Source: Sporomusaceae bacterium UBA7701
GTDB taxonomy: Bacteria > Bacillota > Negativicutes > Sporomusales > UBA7701
DNA length: 64,000 nt
NCBI GenBank assembly: GCA_002482545.1
Contig: DLGF01000025.1
Location: 124,001 to 188,000 of the forward strand
Direction of reading: 5' to 3'
The notes beneath the pieces were generated by a model that saw nothing but the letters and a program-made list of their open reading frames with translations, ran no database searches and was not told the DNA's origin. Below are positions 38,467-46,022 of this stretch, in pieces. Position 1 is the stretch's first letter, and each line of letters begins with the position of its first letter. The translations under genes were made by a program, and so were the position numbers.

Positions 38467-38802
38467 ATGTTTGATATTGAATATGAAGCTGCGGAGTATA
38501 TCAAAAAACGGTCCGGCGCAGCGGTCATCCGCCTGAAATATGAACCGGCCATGGGCGGCTGATCCTGCAAGGGAACAAACGTAACAGGTAGTTACGTGCC
38601 GGAGATACTGATCGGCCTGCCGGACAGCGTCGAACGGGCCGGCTGCCGTCTGCAGGAAGTGGATTCCATTGCGCTATATTTCCCGGCTAATCTTAAGGTG
38701 AAAGAAGGCTTCTCTCATATCCGCATCCGGTTGAGGAAGTTCCTGTTCTGGGACTGGCTGGAGATTGAGGGAGCACAGGGAATTGCCAAGATCAGCACAT
38801 AA
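38467..38802 (+). CDS. Probable HesB-like (CC/Se motif) selenoprotein with in-frame UGA
   Basis: Two adjacent open frames are one gene if the TGA at 38560-38562 is read as selenocysteine: [17 protein letters not shown] leads to [15 protein letters not shown] and continues to the stop at 38802, 111 residues with Sec at 32 and Cys at 34. The N-terminal helix plus [10 protein letters not shown] strand and the GG(U/C)S turn recall the HesB/IscA-like family in which a Cys/Sec pair is known. Both halves are in the same frame with no shift, and a SECIS-like hairpin starts 17 bases after the UGA. The gene lies between the chemoreceptor-like and thiolase genes. The ribosome site is weak (GGGATGG). A redox or Fe-S role is likely but not proven. 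Confidence 0.85.
38579..38597 (+). promoter_or_regulatory. Bacterial SECIS-like hairpin downstream of the UGA
   Basis: ACGTAAC and GTTACGT form a perfect 7-bp stem capped by the loop AGGTA. The GGU in the loop is 25-27 bases past the UGA codon. Bacterial SECIS elements sit inside the coding region just after the UGA, with the apical GGU about 16-37 bases away, where SelB binds. Both the distance and the loop agree. Confidence 0.8.
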
Positions 38803-38816
38803 GGAGAAGAGACAAA

Positions 38817-39998
38817 ATGAGAGAAGTAGTCATCGTGAGCGCCGTGAGGACAGCCATCGGCAGCTTTAACGGCGCGCTTTCCCCCCTAACCGCCCCGGAA
38901 CTGGGCGGGATCATCGTAGAAGCCGCGCTGGCCCGGGCTGGAATCGGCGGAGAAGAAATCGACGAAATCATCCTGGGCAACGTGCTCCAAGCCGGCCTCG
39001 GCCAGAACCCGGCCCGGCAGGCGGCCATAAAAGCAGGTATTCCCGTGGAGAAACCGTCCTATACTATAAACAAAGTCTGCGGCTCGGGCCTCAAAGCCGT
39101 CAACCTGGCCGCCCAGGCCATCGCCCTCGGCGACGCCGAAGCCGTCGTCGCCGGCGGCATGGAAAGCATGACCAACGCCCCCTACCTCCTGGAAAGCAAA
39201 GCCCGGTGGGGCTACCGCATGGGCAACGGGCGGATCATCGACAGCATGATCCAGGAAGGCCTCTGGTGCGCCATGAACAACTACCACATGGGAATCACCG
39301 CCGAAAACGTAGCCGCCCGCTACGGCATCAGCCGGGAAGAACAAGACCAGCTCGCCTGCGAATCCCAGCAAAAAGCCGCGGCGGCCATCGCCAACGGCGA
39401 CTTTAAACCCGAAATCCTCCCCGTCACCATCAAAAACAAAAAAGGCGACACCCGCTTCGACACCGACGAATTCGTCCGGTCCGGAACCACCCTAAAGGCC
39501 CTGGCCGGCCTCAAGCCGGCCTTCCAAAAAGACGGCACCGTCACCGCCGGCAACGCCTCCGGCATCAACGACGGAGCGGCGGCCCTCGTCGTCATGTCGG
39601 CGGAAAAAGCCAAACGCCTCGGCCTCAAGCCCCTGGCCCGCATCCTCGGCTACGGAGCCGGCGGCGTCGACCCCTCCATCATGGGAATGGGACCCGTGCC
39701 GGCCACCCGGAAAGCCCTGGGCAAAGCCGGGCTGACCATAAAAGACATCGACCTCATCGAAGCCAACGAAGCCTTTGCCGCCCAATTCCTGGCGGTCGGG
39801 AAAGAACTGGGCTTTGCCAAAGAAAAAGTCAACATCCGGGGCGGGGCCATCGCCCTGGGGCACCCCATCGGCGCCAGCGGGGCGCGCATCCTGGTGACCC
39901 TGCTGCACGCCCTGGAACAGCGGGGAGCCCGGCGGGGCCTGGCCACGCTGTGCATCGGCGGCGGCCAGGGCGTGGCGACCATTGTGGAACGTGTGTAA
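38817..39998 (+). CDS. Acetyl-CoA C-acetyltransferase (thiolase)
   Basis: Cleaves acetoacetyl-CoA to two acetyl-CoA, or runs in reverse. The 393-residue protein has the nucleophile C88 in [11 protein letters not shown], His in [17 protein letters not shown] and the second Cys in [19 protein letters not shown] site precedes ATG 38817. It provides the final oxidative step of the crotonyl-CoA branch. Codons are strongly C-ending throughout. A weak hairpin and a new promoter follow, so the acyl-CoA dehydrogenase genes may be transcribed separately. Confidence 0.95.
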   Translation: MREVVIVSAVRTAIGSFNGALSPLTAPELGGIIVEAALARAGIGGEEIDEIILGNVLQAGLGQNPARQAAIKAGIPVEKPSYTINKVCGSGLKAVNLAAQAIALGDAEAVVAGGMESMTNAPYLLESKARWGYRMGNGRIIDSMIQEGLWCAMNNYHMGITAENVAARYGISREEQDQLACESQQKAAAAIANGDFKPEILPVTIKNKKGDTRFDTDEFVRSGTTLKALAGLKPAFQKDGTVTAGNASGINDGAAALVVMSAEKAKRLGLKPLARILGYGAGGVDPSIMGMGPVPATRKALGKAGLTIKDIDLIEANEAFAAQFLAVGKELGFAKEKVNIRGGAIALGHPIGASGARILVTLLHALEQRGARRGLATLCIGGGQGVATIVERV

Positions 39999-40007
39999 AA
40001 AATTTAG

Positions 40008-40028
40008 TGCCAGCAGGTTCTGTTGGCA
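40008..40028 (+). terminator. Short hairpin after thiolase
   Basis: TGCCAGCAG and CTGTTGGCA pair with one G-U, loop of three bases, 10 bases past the thiolase stop. No clear T-run follows, so termination is probably partial. Confidence 0.45.
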
Positions 40029-40041
40029 TTAAATTGAAATA

Positions 40042-40065
40042 TATATGTGATATAATTCACATATA
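40042..40065. promoter_or_regulatory. CRP/FNR-type palindrome with embedded extended -10
   Basis: Nine-base arms TATATGTGA and TCACATATA flank TATAAT, giving the exact TGTGA-N6-TCACA consensus of CRP-family regulators. The central TATAAT is preceded by TGA, that is TG-N-TATAAT, an extended -10 element. It lies about 35 bases before the acyl-CoA dehydrogenase start. A CRP/FNR-like protein bound here would cover the promoter core and so probably represses. Confidence 0.7.
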
Positions 40066-40099
40066 AGGTGACCAACAACAGTCAAAGGAGGAAGGATCC

Positions 40100-41239
40100 G
40101 TGCAGTTTGAACTTACTGAAGAGCAGTCCATGATTCAGAAGATGGTGCGCGAGTTTGCCGAGAAGGATGTGGCTCCCGGGGTGGAGGAGCGCGATGAAAA
40201 AGAGGAGTTTTCCCGTGAACTCTACGACAGCCTTGGAGAGCTCGGCCTGACCGGAATCTGCTTCCCCGAGCAGTACGGCGGCGCCGGCAGCGATGTTCTG
40301 AGCTATATCCTGGCGGTGGAGGAGCTTTCCCGGGTCGACGATTGTATGGGAATCACCCTGTCCGCTTCGGTGTCGCTGTGCGCCTGGCCGATTTATGCCT
40401 ATGGCACTGAGGAGCAAAAACAAAAATACTTGAAGCCGCTGGCGGAAGGCGCCAAACTGGGCGCCTTCGGCCTGACCGAGCCCAACGCCGGGACCGATGC
40501 CGCCGCCCAGCAGACGGTTGCCGTTCTCGAAGGCGACCACTATGTGCTGAACGGCAGCAAAATTTTCATCACCAACGGCGGGGAAGCCGAGGTCAACGTC
40601 ATATTCGCCATGACCGACAAAAGCAAGGGCACCAGGGGCATAACGGCCTTTATCCTGGAAAAGGGCATGCCCGGCTTTAGTTTCGGCAAAAAAGAGCACA
40701 AGATGGGTATCCGTTCTTCCCAGACCATGGAACTCATCTTCCAGGACGTCAAAGTTCCGGTGGAAAACCGGCTGGGTAAGGAAGGCGAAGGCTTCAAAAT
40801 CGCCATGAGCACCCTGGACGGCGGCCGGATCGGTGTGGCGGCCCAAGCCCTGGGGATCGCCCAGGGAGCTTTGGAGCACGCCATCAAATACGCCAAGGAA
40901 CGGGTCCAGTTCGGCCAACCTATCGCCAGCAACCAGGCCATCGCCTTCATGCTGGCCGACATGGCGACGAAGGTCGAAGCGGCGAGATTCCTGGTCTATC
41001 GCGCCGCCTATCTCAAAGATAAAGGCCTGCCCTATTCCAAAGAAGCCGCGATGGCCAAAATGTACGCCTCGGACATCGCCATGGCTGTGACCACCGACGC
41101 GGTCCAGATTTTCGGCGGTTATGGCTACAGCCGGGAATATCCGGTGGAGCGCCTGATGCGCAACGCCAAGATTACTCAGATCTACGAAGGAACCAATCAA
41201 GTGCAACGGATGGTTATCGCCGGCGCCATTTTGCGGTAG
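40100..41239 (+). CDS. Short-chain acyl-CoA dehydrogenase (butyryl-CoA dehydrogenase type)
   Basis: FAD enzyme reducing crotonyl-CoA to butyryl-CoA with the Etf pair, or the reverse. The 379 residues carry the family signatures [15 protein letters not shown] and the C-terminal [19 protein letters not shown], with the catalytic Glu at about 363 in IYEGTNQ. The start is GTG at 40100 after AAAGGAGGAAGG. etfB follows 28 bases downstream, the arrangement of the Bcd-EtfAB complex of butyrate-forming anaerobes. Confidence 0.95.
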   Translation: MQFELTEEQSMIQKMVREFAEKDVAPGVEERDEKEEFSRELYDSLGELGLTGICFPEQYGGAGSDVLSYILAVEELSRVDDCMGITLSASVSLCAWPIYAYGTEEQKQKYLKPLAEGAKLGAFGLTEPNAGTDAAAQQTVAVLEGDHYVLNGSKIFITNGGEAEVNVIFAMTDKSKGTRGITAFILEKGMPGFSFGKKEHKMGIRSSQTMELIFQDVKVPVENRLGKEGEGFKIAMSTLDGGRIGVAAQALGIAQGALEHAIKYAKERVQFGQPIASNQAIAFMLADMATKVEAARFLVYRAAYLKDKGLPYSKEAAMAKMYASDIAMAVTTDAVQIFGGYGYSREYPVERLMRNAKITQIYEGTNQVQRMVIAGAILR

Positions 41240-41267
41240 CGGCCGTCCCTACAGGAGGCTCTTAAGG

Positions 41268-42053
41268 ATGGAATTTGTGGTATGTATCAAGCAAGTGCCC
41301 GACACCACCGAAGTCAAGATCGACCCGGTTACCAACACGTTGATCCGGCAGGGCGTGCCCAGCATCGTCAACCCCTTTGACAAGAACGCCCTCGAAGCGG
41401 CCCTGCAGCTCAAGGAGAAACATGGCGGCAAAGTAACGGTCATCAGCATGGGACCGCCCCAGGCCAAGGATGCCCTGAAAGAATGCCTGGCCATGGGGGC
41501 GGATGCGGCGGTGCTGATCAGCGACCGCGCTTTCGGCGGTGCCGACACGCTGGCCACCAGCTATACCCTGGCGGCGGCGATTCAAAAGCTCGGCCAATTC
41601 GATGTCATCCTCTGCGGGAAACAGGCGATTGACGGGGATACCGCGCAGGTTGGCCCGGAAATCGCCGAGCATCTGGGTGTTGTGCAGGTAACCTACGCCG
41701 CGAAAATCGACATCGACGGCGACAAGATCCGGGTCGAGCGGGAGCACGAGGACGGCTACGAGGTTATCGAGGTGAAGGCGCCGGTGCTGATAACGACCGT
41801 TAAATCGATTAATGAACCGCGTTATCCCACCGTCCGGGGCACCATGAAAGCCAACCGGGCGGAAATACCGGTGCTGACGCTGCAAGATCTGGCGGTAAAA
41901 GAGCAGAGGCTCGGTTTGAAGGGATCGCCGACCCAGGTCCGCAAAATATTCACCCCGAAACAGCGGGTTCAAGGCGTGCTTATCCAAAAGGACACGGCCC
42001 GGGAAGCGGTCGCCGAACTCATCCAGAAACTCGCGGAAGCAAAAGTTGTGTAG
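41268..42053 (+). CDS. etfB: Electron transfer flavoprotein beta subunit
   Basis: The 261-residue beta subunit holds AMP or a second flavin and docks to the acyl-CoA dehydrogenase. Typical blocks are VVCIKQVPDTTEVKIDP at the N-terminus, NPFDKNALEAALQLKE and ILCGKQAIDGDTAQVGPEIAEHL. An AGGAGG site precedes the ATG and etfA follows 12 bases later. In the bifurcating group this subunit oxidises NADH; whether that holds here depends on residues I cannot check without an alignment. Confidence 0.95.
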   Translation: MEFVVCIKQVPDTTEVKIDPVTNTLIRQGVPSIVNPFDKNALEAALQLKEKHGGKVTVISMGPPQAKDALKECLAMGADAAVLISDRAFGGADTLATSYTLAAAIQKLGQFDVILCGKQAIDGDTAQVGPEIAEHLGVVQVTYAAKIDIDGDKIRVEREHEDGYEVIEVKAPVLITTVKSINEPRYPTVRGTMKANRAEIPVLTLQDLAVKEQRLGLKGSPTQVRKIFTPKQRVQGVLIQKDTAREAVAELIQKLAEAKVV

Positions 42054-42065
42054 GGGGCTAAGATA

Positions 42066-43262
42066 ATGGCAGTGATCGTAACAAAAGAGTGCATCGGCTG
42101 CGGCGCCTGCGTGAGCGTCTGCCCCTTCGGGGCCATCGCCATGCAGGACGGCAAGGCGGTCATTGGCGACGCCTGCACCGCCTGCGGCGCCTGCGTCGAC
42201 ACCTGTCCGGTGGGCGCGATTGTCCGGGAGCAGGAAGTCAAAGAAGTCGCGATGGACAAGACCGCCTATAAGGATGTATGGGTGTATATCGAAGTGGCGG
42301 AAGGAAAACCGCGCAATGTCGGCCTGGAACTTTTGGGCGAAGGCCGCAAGCTGGCCGACGCCATGGGACAAAAACTGGCCGGGGTGCTGATCGGCGAAAA
42401 TGTCGAAGGACTGGCCAAGGAAGCCTTCGCCGCCGGGGCGGACAAAGTGTACCTCGTTGAAGGCCCGGAATACAAACATTACAGCACCGATGCCTATACC
42501 ATCGCCGTGACTGATCTGATAGCGGCCTATAAGCCGTCGGTCATCCTGCTGGGAGCCACTAACGACGGGCGGGATCTCGGACCGAGGGTCGCCTGCCGGA
42601 TAGGCACGGGGCTGACGGCCGACTGCACCGGCCTCGGCATCGACGAGCAAACCGGCCTGGTGGCCTGGACCCGGCCGGCGTTCGGCGGCAATATCATGGC
42701 CACCATCCTCTGTCCGGACCACCGTCCGCAGATGGGGACGGTGCGGCCCAAGGTGTTCAAAAAGCCGGAGCCGGACTATGGCCGGACCGGCGAACTGATC
42801 CGGGTAGCCAGCAAAGTGAAGCCGGAAGATATCCGCAGCAAATTGGTCGAAGTCATCAAAGTCTGCACAACTTCCTGCAATCTGGAAGAGGCCGAAATCA
42901 TCGTGTCCGGCGGCCGTGGCCTGGGCAAGCCGGAAAACTTCTGTCTCGTGGAAAATCTGGCCGACGCTCTCGGCGGGGCGGTCGGCGCTTCCCGGGCGGC
43001 CGTGGACGCCGGCTGGAAACCGGCGCTGCATCAGGTCGGGCAGACCGGCAAAACGGTCGGTCCCAAGATCTACTTCGCCTGCGGCATTTCCGGGGCTATC
43101 CAGCACCTGGCCGGGATGTCGTCCTCGGATATCGTCATCGCCGTCAACAAGGACCCGGACGCGCCGATCTTCAAGGTTGCCGACTACGGCATTGTCGGGG
43201 ACGTGTGCGAGGTTCTGCCCATCCTCACGGAGGAGTTCAAAAAGATCAAACAGGCAGGATAA
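42066..43262 (+). CDS. etfA: Electron transfer flavoprotein alpha subunit with N-terminal 2[4Fe-4S] ferredoxin
   Basis: A fusion of a bacterial ferredoxin (residues 1-65; [16 protein letters not shown] and [16 protein letters not shown], eight Cys) with a full EtfA (about 70-398; FAD-binding [16 protein letters not shown], then [11 protein letters not shown] and [13 protein letters not shown]). The same fusion occurs in CarE of the Acetobacterium caffeyl-CoA reductase complex, which bifurcates electrons from NADH to ferredoxin and the enoyl-CoA. It suggests that butyryl-CoA formation here also yields reduced ferredoxin. Confidence 0.95.
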   Translation: MAVIVTKECIGCGACVSVCPFGAIAMQDGKAVIGDACTACGACVDTCPVGAIVREQEVKEVAMDKTAYKDVWVYIEVAEGKPRNVGLELLGEGRKLADAMGQKLAGVLIGENVEGLAKEAFAAGADKVYLVEGPEYKHYSTDAYTIAVTDLIAAYKPSVILLGATNDGRDLGPRVACRIGTGLTADCTGLGIDEQTGLVAWTRPAFGGNIMATILCPDHRPQMGTVRPKVFKKPEPDYGRTGELIRVASKVKPEDIRSKLVEVIKVCTTSCNLEEAEIIVSGGRGLGKPENFCLVENLADALGGAVGASRAAVDAGWKPALHQVGQTGKTVGPKIYFACGISGAIQHLAGMSSSDIVIAVNKDPDAPIFKVADYGIVGDVCEVLPILTEEFKKIKQAG

Positions 43263-43330
43263 AGCCCTTTGTCAATCTCCATATTCATGACGGGCTTTGG
43301 CAACAGCAGACCCAAATCGAAGGCTGACCA

Positions 43331-43349
43331 GCCCGCGAGGCGGGTTTTT
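43331..43349 (+). terminator. Small hairpin with T-run between etfA and the hydroxyacyl-CoA dehydrogenase gene
   Basis: CCCGC-GAG-GCGGG followed by TTTTT. A short, G/C-rich intrinsic terminator, probably leaky because the next gene belongs to the same pathway. Confidence 0.55.
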
Positions 43350-43412
43350 GCTGTTTTGGCGGGATGTGAAATCAGTAACAAAAAAGATAACTATGTGCAG
43401 GAGGAATTAGCG

Positions 43413-44270
43413 ATGGAATTTAACAAAGTGCTCATCATCGGGGCGGGCCAGATGGGGAGCGGCATCGCCCAGGTCATGGCTCAAGGCGGGCTCGAGGTCG
43501 TTATCCGGGATATCAAACGGGAATTTGTCGACAGGGGCATCGCGAATATCGAAAAGAACCTTGCAAGAAGCGTGGAAAAAAACAAACTGGCCGCTGAGGC
43601 AAAGACCGCGATCATGAGCCGGATCCGCGGAACGGTGGATCTGGATTCCGAAACCTGCAACGTCGATCTCGTAGTCGAAGCCGCGATCGAGAATATCGAA
43701 TTGAAGCGGGAGGTATTCCAGGCGCTGGATAAACTGTGTCCGGCCCATACGATCTTCGCCAGCAATACTTCGTCGCTGCCTATCACGGCGATTGCGGCCT
43801 TAACCGGGCGGCCGGACAAATTTATCGGCATGCATTTCTTCAATCCGGCGCCGGTCATGCAACTGGTCGAAATCATTTGCGGACTGGCGACCGCGGAGGA
43901 ATGCTTCGCCGCGGTAAAGACACTGGCCGAACGCCTCGGCAAGACGCCGGTAAGGGTGTCGGACTTCCCCGGCTTTGTCGGCAACCGCATCATGATGCCG
44001 ATGATCAACGAGGCCGTCTATACCCTGATGGAGGGTGTCGCCAGCGCCGAGGACATCGACAAGGTCGCCAAGCTGGGGTTCAACCATCCGATGGGCCCCC
44101 TGGCGCTTTCCGATTTGATCGGCAACGATACCGTCCTCTACATCATGGAAGTTCTGTATCAAGGGTTCGGCGACCCCAAATACCGGCCCTGCCCGCTGCT
44201 GCGGAAGATGGTCCAGGCCGGTTACCTCGGCCGCAAGAGCGGCAAGGGCTTCTACGATTACAGCAAATAG
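43413..44270 (+). CDS. hbd: 3-hydroxybutyryl-CoA dehydrogenase
   Basis: Oxidises 3-hydroxybutyryl-CoA to acetoacetyl-CoA with NAD(P). The 285 residues carry the dinucleotide loop GAGQMGSG at 10-17, the catalytic His in [15 protein letters not shown] and the C-terminal helical domain ([19 protein letters not shown]). ATG 43413 is chosen for its CAGGAGG site; a longer frame from 43269 runs through a terminator hairpin. A crotonase gene follows 22 bases later. Confidence 0.96.
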   Translation: MEFNKVLIIGAGQMGSGIAQVMAQGGLEVVIRDIKREFVDRGIANIEKNLARSVEKNKLAAEAKTAIMSRIRGTVDLDSETCNVDLVVEAAIENIELKREVFQALDKLCPAHTIFASNTSSLPITAIAALTGRPDKFIGMHFFNPAPVMQLVEIICGLATAEECFAAVKTLAERLGKTPVRVSDFPGFVGNRIMMPMINEAVYTLMEGVASAEDIDKVAKLGFNHPMGPLALSDLIGNDTVLYIMEVLYQGFGDPKYRPCPLLRKMVQAGYLGRKSGKGFYDYSK

Positions 44271-44292
44271 CTGGCAGGAGGAGGGATAGTCC

Positions 44293-45078
44293 ATGGGGAC
44301 TGAAGAGAACCTTTTATTCCAAAAGGAAAATGGCGTCGGCATCGTAACGGTCAACCGCCCCAAAGCCTTGAATGCTTTAAACCAGGAAGTGCTTCAGGGC
44401 CTTGACAAGCTGCTGGATGAAATCGCCGCCGACAGCTCCGTGAAAGTGGTCATTGTCACCGGCAGCGGCGACAAAGCATTTGTTGCCGGGGCGGACATCA
44501 ACGAAATGCGGCCCTTGACGGCAATGGAGGGGCGTGAATGGGGCCGGCTTGGGCAAGCGGTCTTTGCCAAGCTTGAAAAATTGCCTCAGCCGGTGATTGC
44601 CGCCGTGAACGGTTTTGCGCTGGGCGGCGGCTGCGAACTGGCCATGGCCTGCGATATACGAGTGGCCGCGGAGAATGCCAAGTTTGGCCAGCCCGAAGTT
44701 TCGCTGGGGATTCCCCCTGGCTTCGGCGGTACGCAACGGTTGCCCCGGCTGGTGGGCAAAGGTCGGGCCAAGGAACTGCTATACACCGGTGATATGATTG
44801 ACGCCGCCGAAGCCTTGCGCATCGGGCTCGTGAACAAGGTGGTAGCTGCGGAGGAACTGATGGCTGTGGCGAAAACCATGGCACAGAAGATCATGTCCCG
44901 GGCTCCGGTTGCCGTTCAGGTCTGCAAGGCCGCGGTGAATGCCGGCCTTGAAATGGGGCTGGAATACGGAATAAGCTATGAAGCCGAAGTCTTTGGGCTG
45001 TGCTTCGCCACCCTTGATCAAAAAGAAGGCATGACCGCCTTCATCGAAAAACGAAAACCGGCCTTTGCCGGGAAATAG
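44293..45078 (+). CDS. crt: Enoyl-CoA hydratase (crotonase)
   Basis: Hydrates crotonyl-CoA to 3-hydroxybutyryl-CoA. The 261 residues show the crotonase oxyanion-hole segments (FVAGADINEM and NGFALGGGCELAMACDIRVA) and GQPEVSLGIPPGFGGTQRLP with the second catalytic Glu. It is the last gene of the cluster and is followed by a very strong terminator. Confidence 0.95.
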   Translation: MGTEENLLFQKENGVGIVTVNRPKALNALNQEVLQGLDKLLDEIAADSSVKVVIVTGSGDKAFVAGADINEMRPLTAMEGREWGRLGQAVFAKLEKLPQPVIAAVNGFALGGGCELAMACDIRVAAENAKFGQPEVSLGIPPGFGGTQRLPRLVGKGRAKELLYTGDMIDAAEALRIGLVNKVVAAEELMAVAKTMAQKIMSRAPVAVQVCKAAVNAGLEMGLEYGISYEAEVFGLCFATLDQKEGMTAFIEKRKPAFAGK

Positions 45079-45102
45079 CGCCGGGAACCCAACCCTGCGC
45101 TA

Positions 45103-45160
45103 AAAAAACGAATGACCAAATCGGCCGGATGCGGACGCTGATTTGGTCATTCGTTTTTTC
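45103..45160. terminator. Strong bidirectional terminator after crt
   Basis: A perfect 20-bp stem, beginning AAAAAACGAATGACC and closing with GGTCATTCGTTTTTT, 17-nt loop. The A-run/T-run ends make it work from both sides, serving crt (plus) and the DUF2442 gene (minus). Confidence 0.95.
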
Positions 45161-45177
45161 TATTTGGTTCCTCGGTT

Positions 45178-45462
45178 CTAAAACAGCAGCTTCTTTTTCA
45201 GTCGTTTCAGCCAGTATCCGATACTTTTATCCTTGGTTACGGGGGTGCCGTGGCTCAGCAGCCAGAGCCGGGTTACGGCAAAGCCATCCGGCCAGAGTAT
45301 GGCATTCCCTCCGGCACTGATCCGGGCTTGGTCTACCGCGTCAGTTTTTCGGCCGTCAAACATTTCCGCCAGGTTGAACTGTCGAAGGTCGCCGTTGGTG
45401 AACGTAACAAGCAGTTTTTCCCGGTCAACAATGGTAAAGTCGATTACGCGCGGGAATCCCAT
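45178..45462 (-). CDS. DUF2442-domain protein
   Basis: A 94-residue protein whose pattern fits DUF2442: PRVIDFTIVDREKLLVTFTNGD at the N-terminus (acidic surface strand and turn), an FNLAEMFDG stretch, and AILWPDGFAVTRLWLL near the end. Members often accompany toxin-like DUF4160 proteins or occur alone, and no molecular role is established. A GAGGTGAGG site precedes the start. A palindrome, ATATACC-CT-GGTATAT (45484-45499), sits just upstream and may be its operator. Confidence 0.75.
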   Translation of the reverse strand: MGFPRVIDFTIVDREKLLVTFTNGDLRQFNLAEMFDGRKTDAVDQARISAGGNAILWPDGFAVTRLWLLSHGTPVTKDKSIGYWLKRLKKKLLF

Positions 45463-45621
45463 ACCCTCACCTCGCTATAGCTGATATACCCTGGTATATA
45501 ATATTGATTATTTGATTATTTATGACACCGGGTCCCACTAGCAGCGGGTAAGAATACAAAAGTAAACCGGTGCTATAAAGCATATCTTTGTTAAACATAA
45601 AAATCGTAAATATTTTATCTA

Positions 45622-45650
45622 TTGACTTTTTTTGCCGGAGCTTTTACAAT
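45622..45650 (+). promoter_or_regulatory. Housekeeping promoter of the glycine riboswitch transcript
   Basis: TTGACT (45622-45627) and TACAAT (45645-45650) are separated by 17 bases, close to the sigma-70/sigma-A consensus. Transcription would start near 45657, about 40 bases before the first aptamer. The region 45463-45620 contains no other feature I recognise apart from the DUF2442 palindrome. Confidence 0.85.
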
Positions 45651-45696
45651 AAACGACGGACTGCTTAATTTAAAACAATAAATAGAGACTCCGCGT

Positions 45697-45886
45697 GCAG
45701 GGTACGGGAGAGACCTGGAAACAGGCGCCGAAGGAGCAAATGGCATAAACTCTCAGGCAAAAGGACCGTATCCGGATGGAACTCTGGAGAGCCCGCCAAT
45801 GCGGCACCCAAGGGGTAACCGAGCTTACTCGGTAATCTTTCAGGTAAAAGAGACAGAGGCCAATTTGATTGGTAGCTGTCTCTTTC
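45697..45886 (+). ncRNA. Tandem glycine riboswitch with overlapping terminator
   Basis: Two glycine aptamers lie in series: the first with GGGAGAGACC and GCCGAAGGAGCAA, ending CTCAGGCAAAAGGACC (about 45697-45767), the second from CTCTGGAGAGCCC to CAGGTAAAAGAGACAGAGG (45782-45859). Directly after, AGAGACAG (45849-45856) pairs with CTGTCTCT (45876-45883) through an inner CCAA/TTGG stem to form a terminator followed by TTCTT. The last aptamer's P1 stem (CTCTG 45782-45786 with CAGAG 45854-45858) uses the terminator's left arm, so glycine binding should prevent termination: an ON switch for the permease. Confidence 0.93.
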
Positions 45887-46022
45887 TTATTGCCTTATTC
45901 GGGTAAACGACGGGAGGATGATAGGCACAGAAGCCCGGATAATCAGGTGGGATGATCCCGGTTTCGCCGCTGCGGCTTATTGCAACGAACTATCTGTTAA
46001 AGCAAACAATGAGGAGGAAAAT

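Noticed and set aside
38404..38816. Reading the UGA at 38560 as a simple stop or pseudogene
   Set aside because: The frame continues without a shift for another 80 residues in the same family-like pattern, and a hairpin with a GGU loop lies at the SECIS distance; decay would not preserve both.
41262..43106. Open frame of 614 codons on the minus strand opposite etfB and etfA
   Set aside because: It spans two well-supported genes in antisense and shows no protein family features, only low-complexity residues expected from reversed codons.
45918..46022. Permease starting at 45918
   Set aside because: The extra 35 residues are hydrophilic and unlike the family; ATG 46023 has a clear GAGGAGG site.
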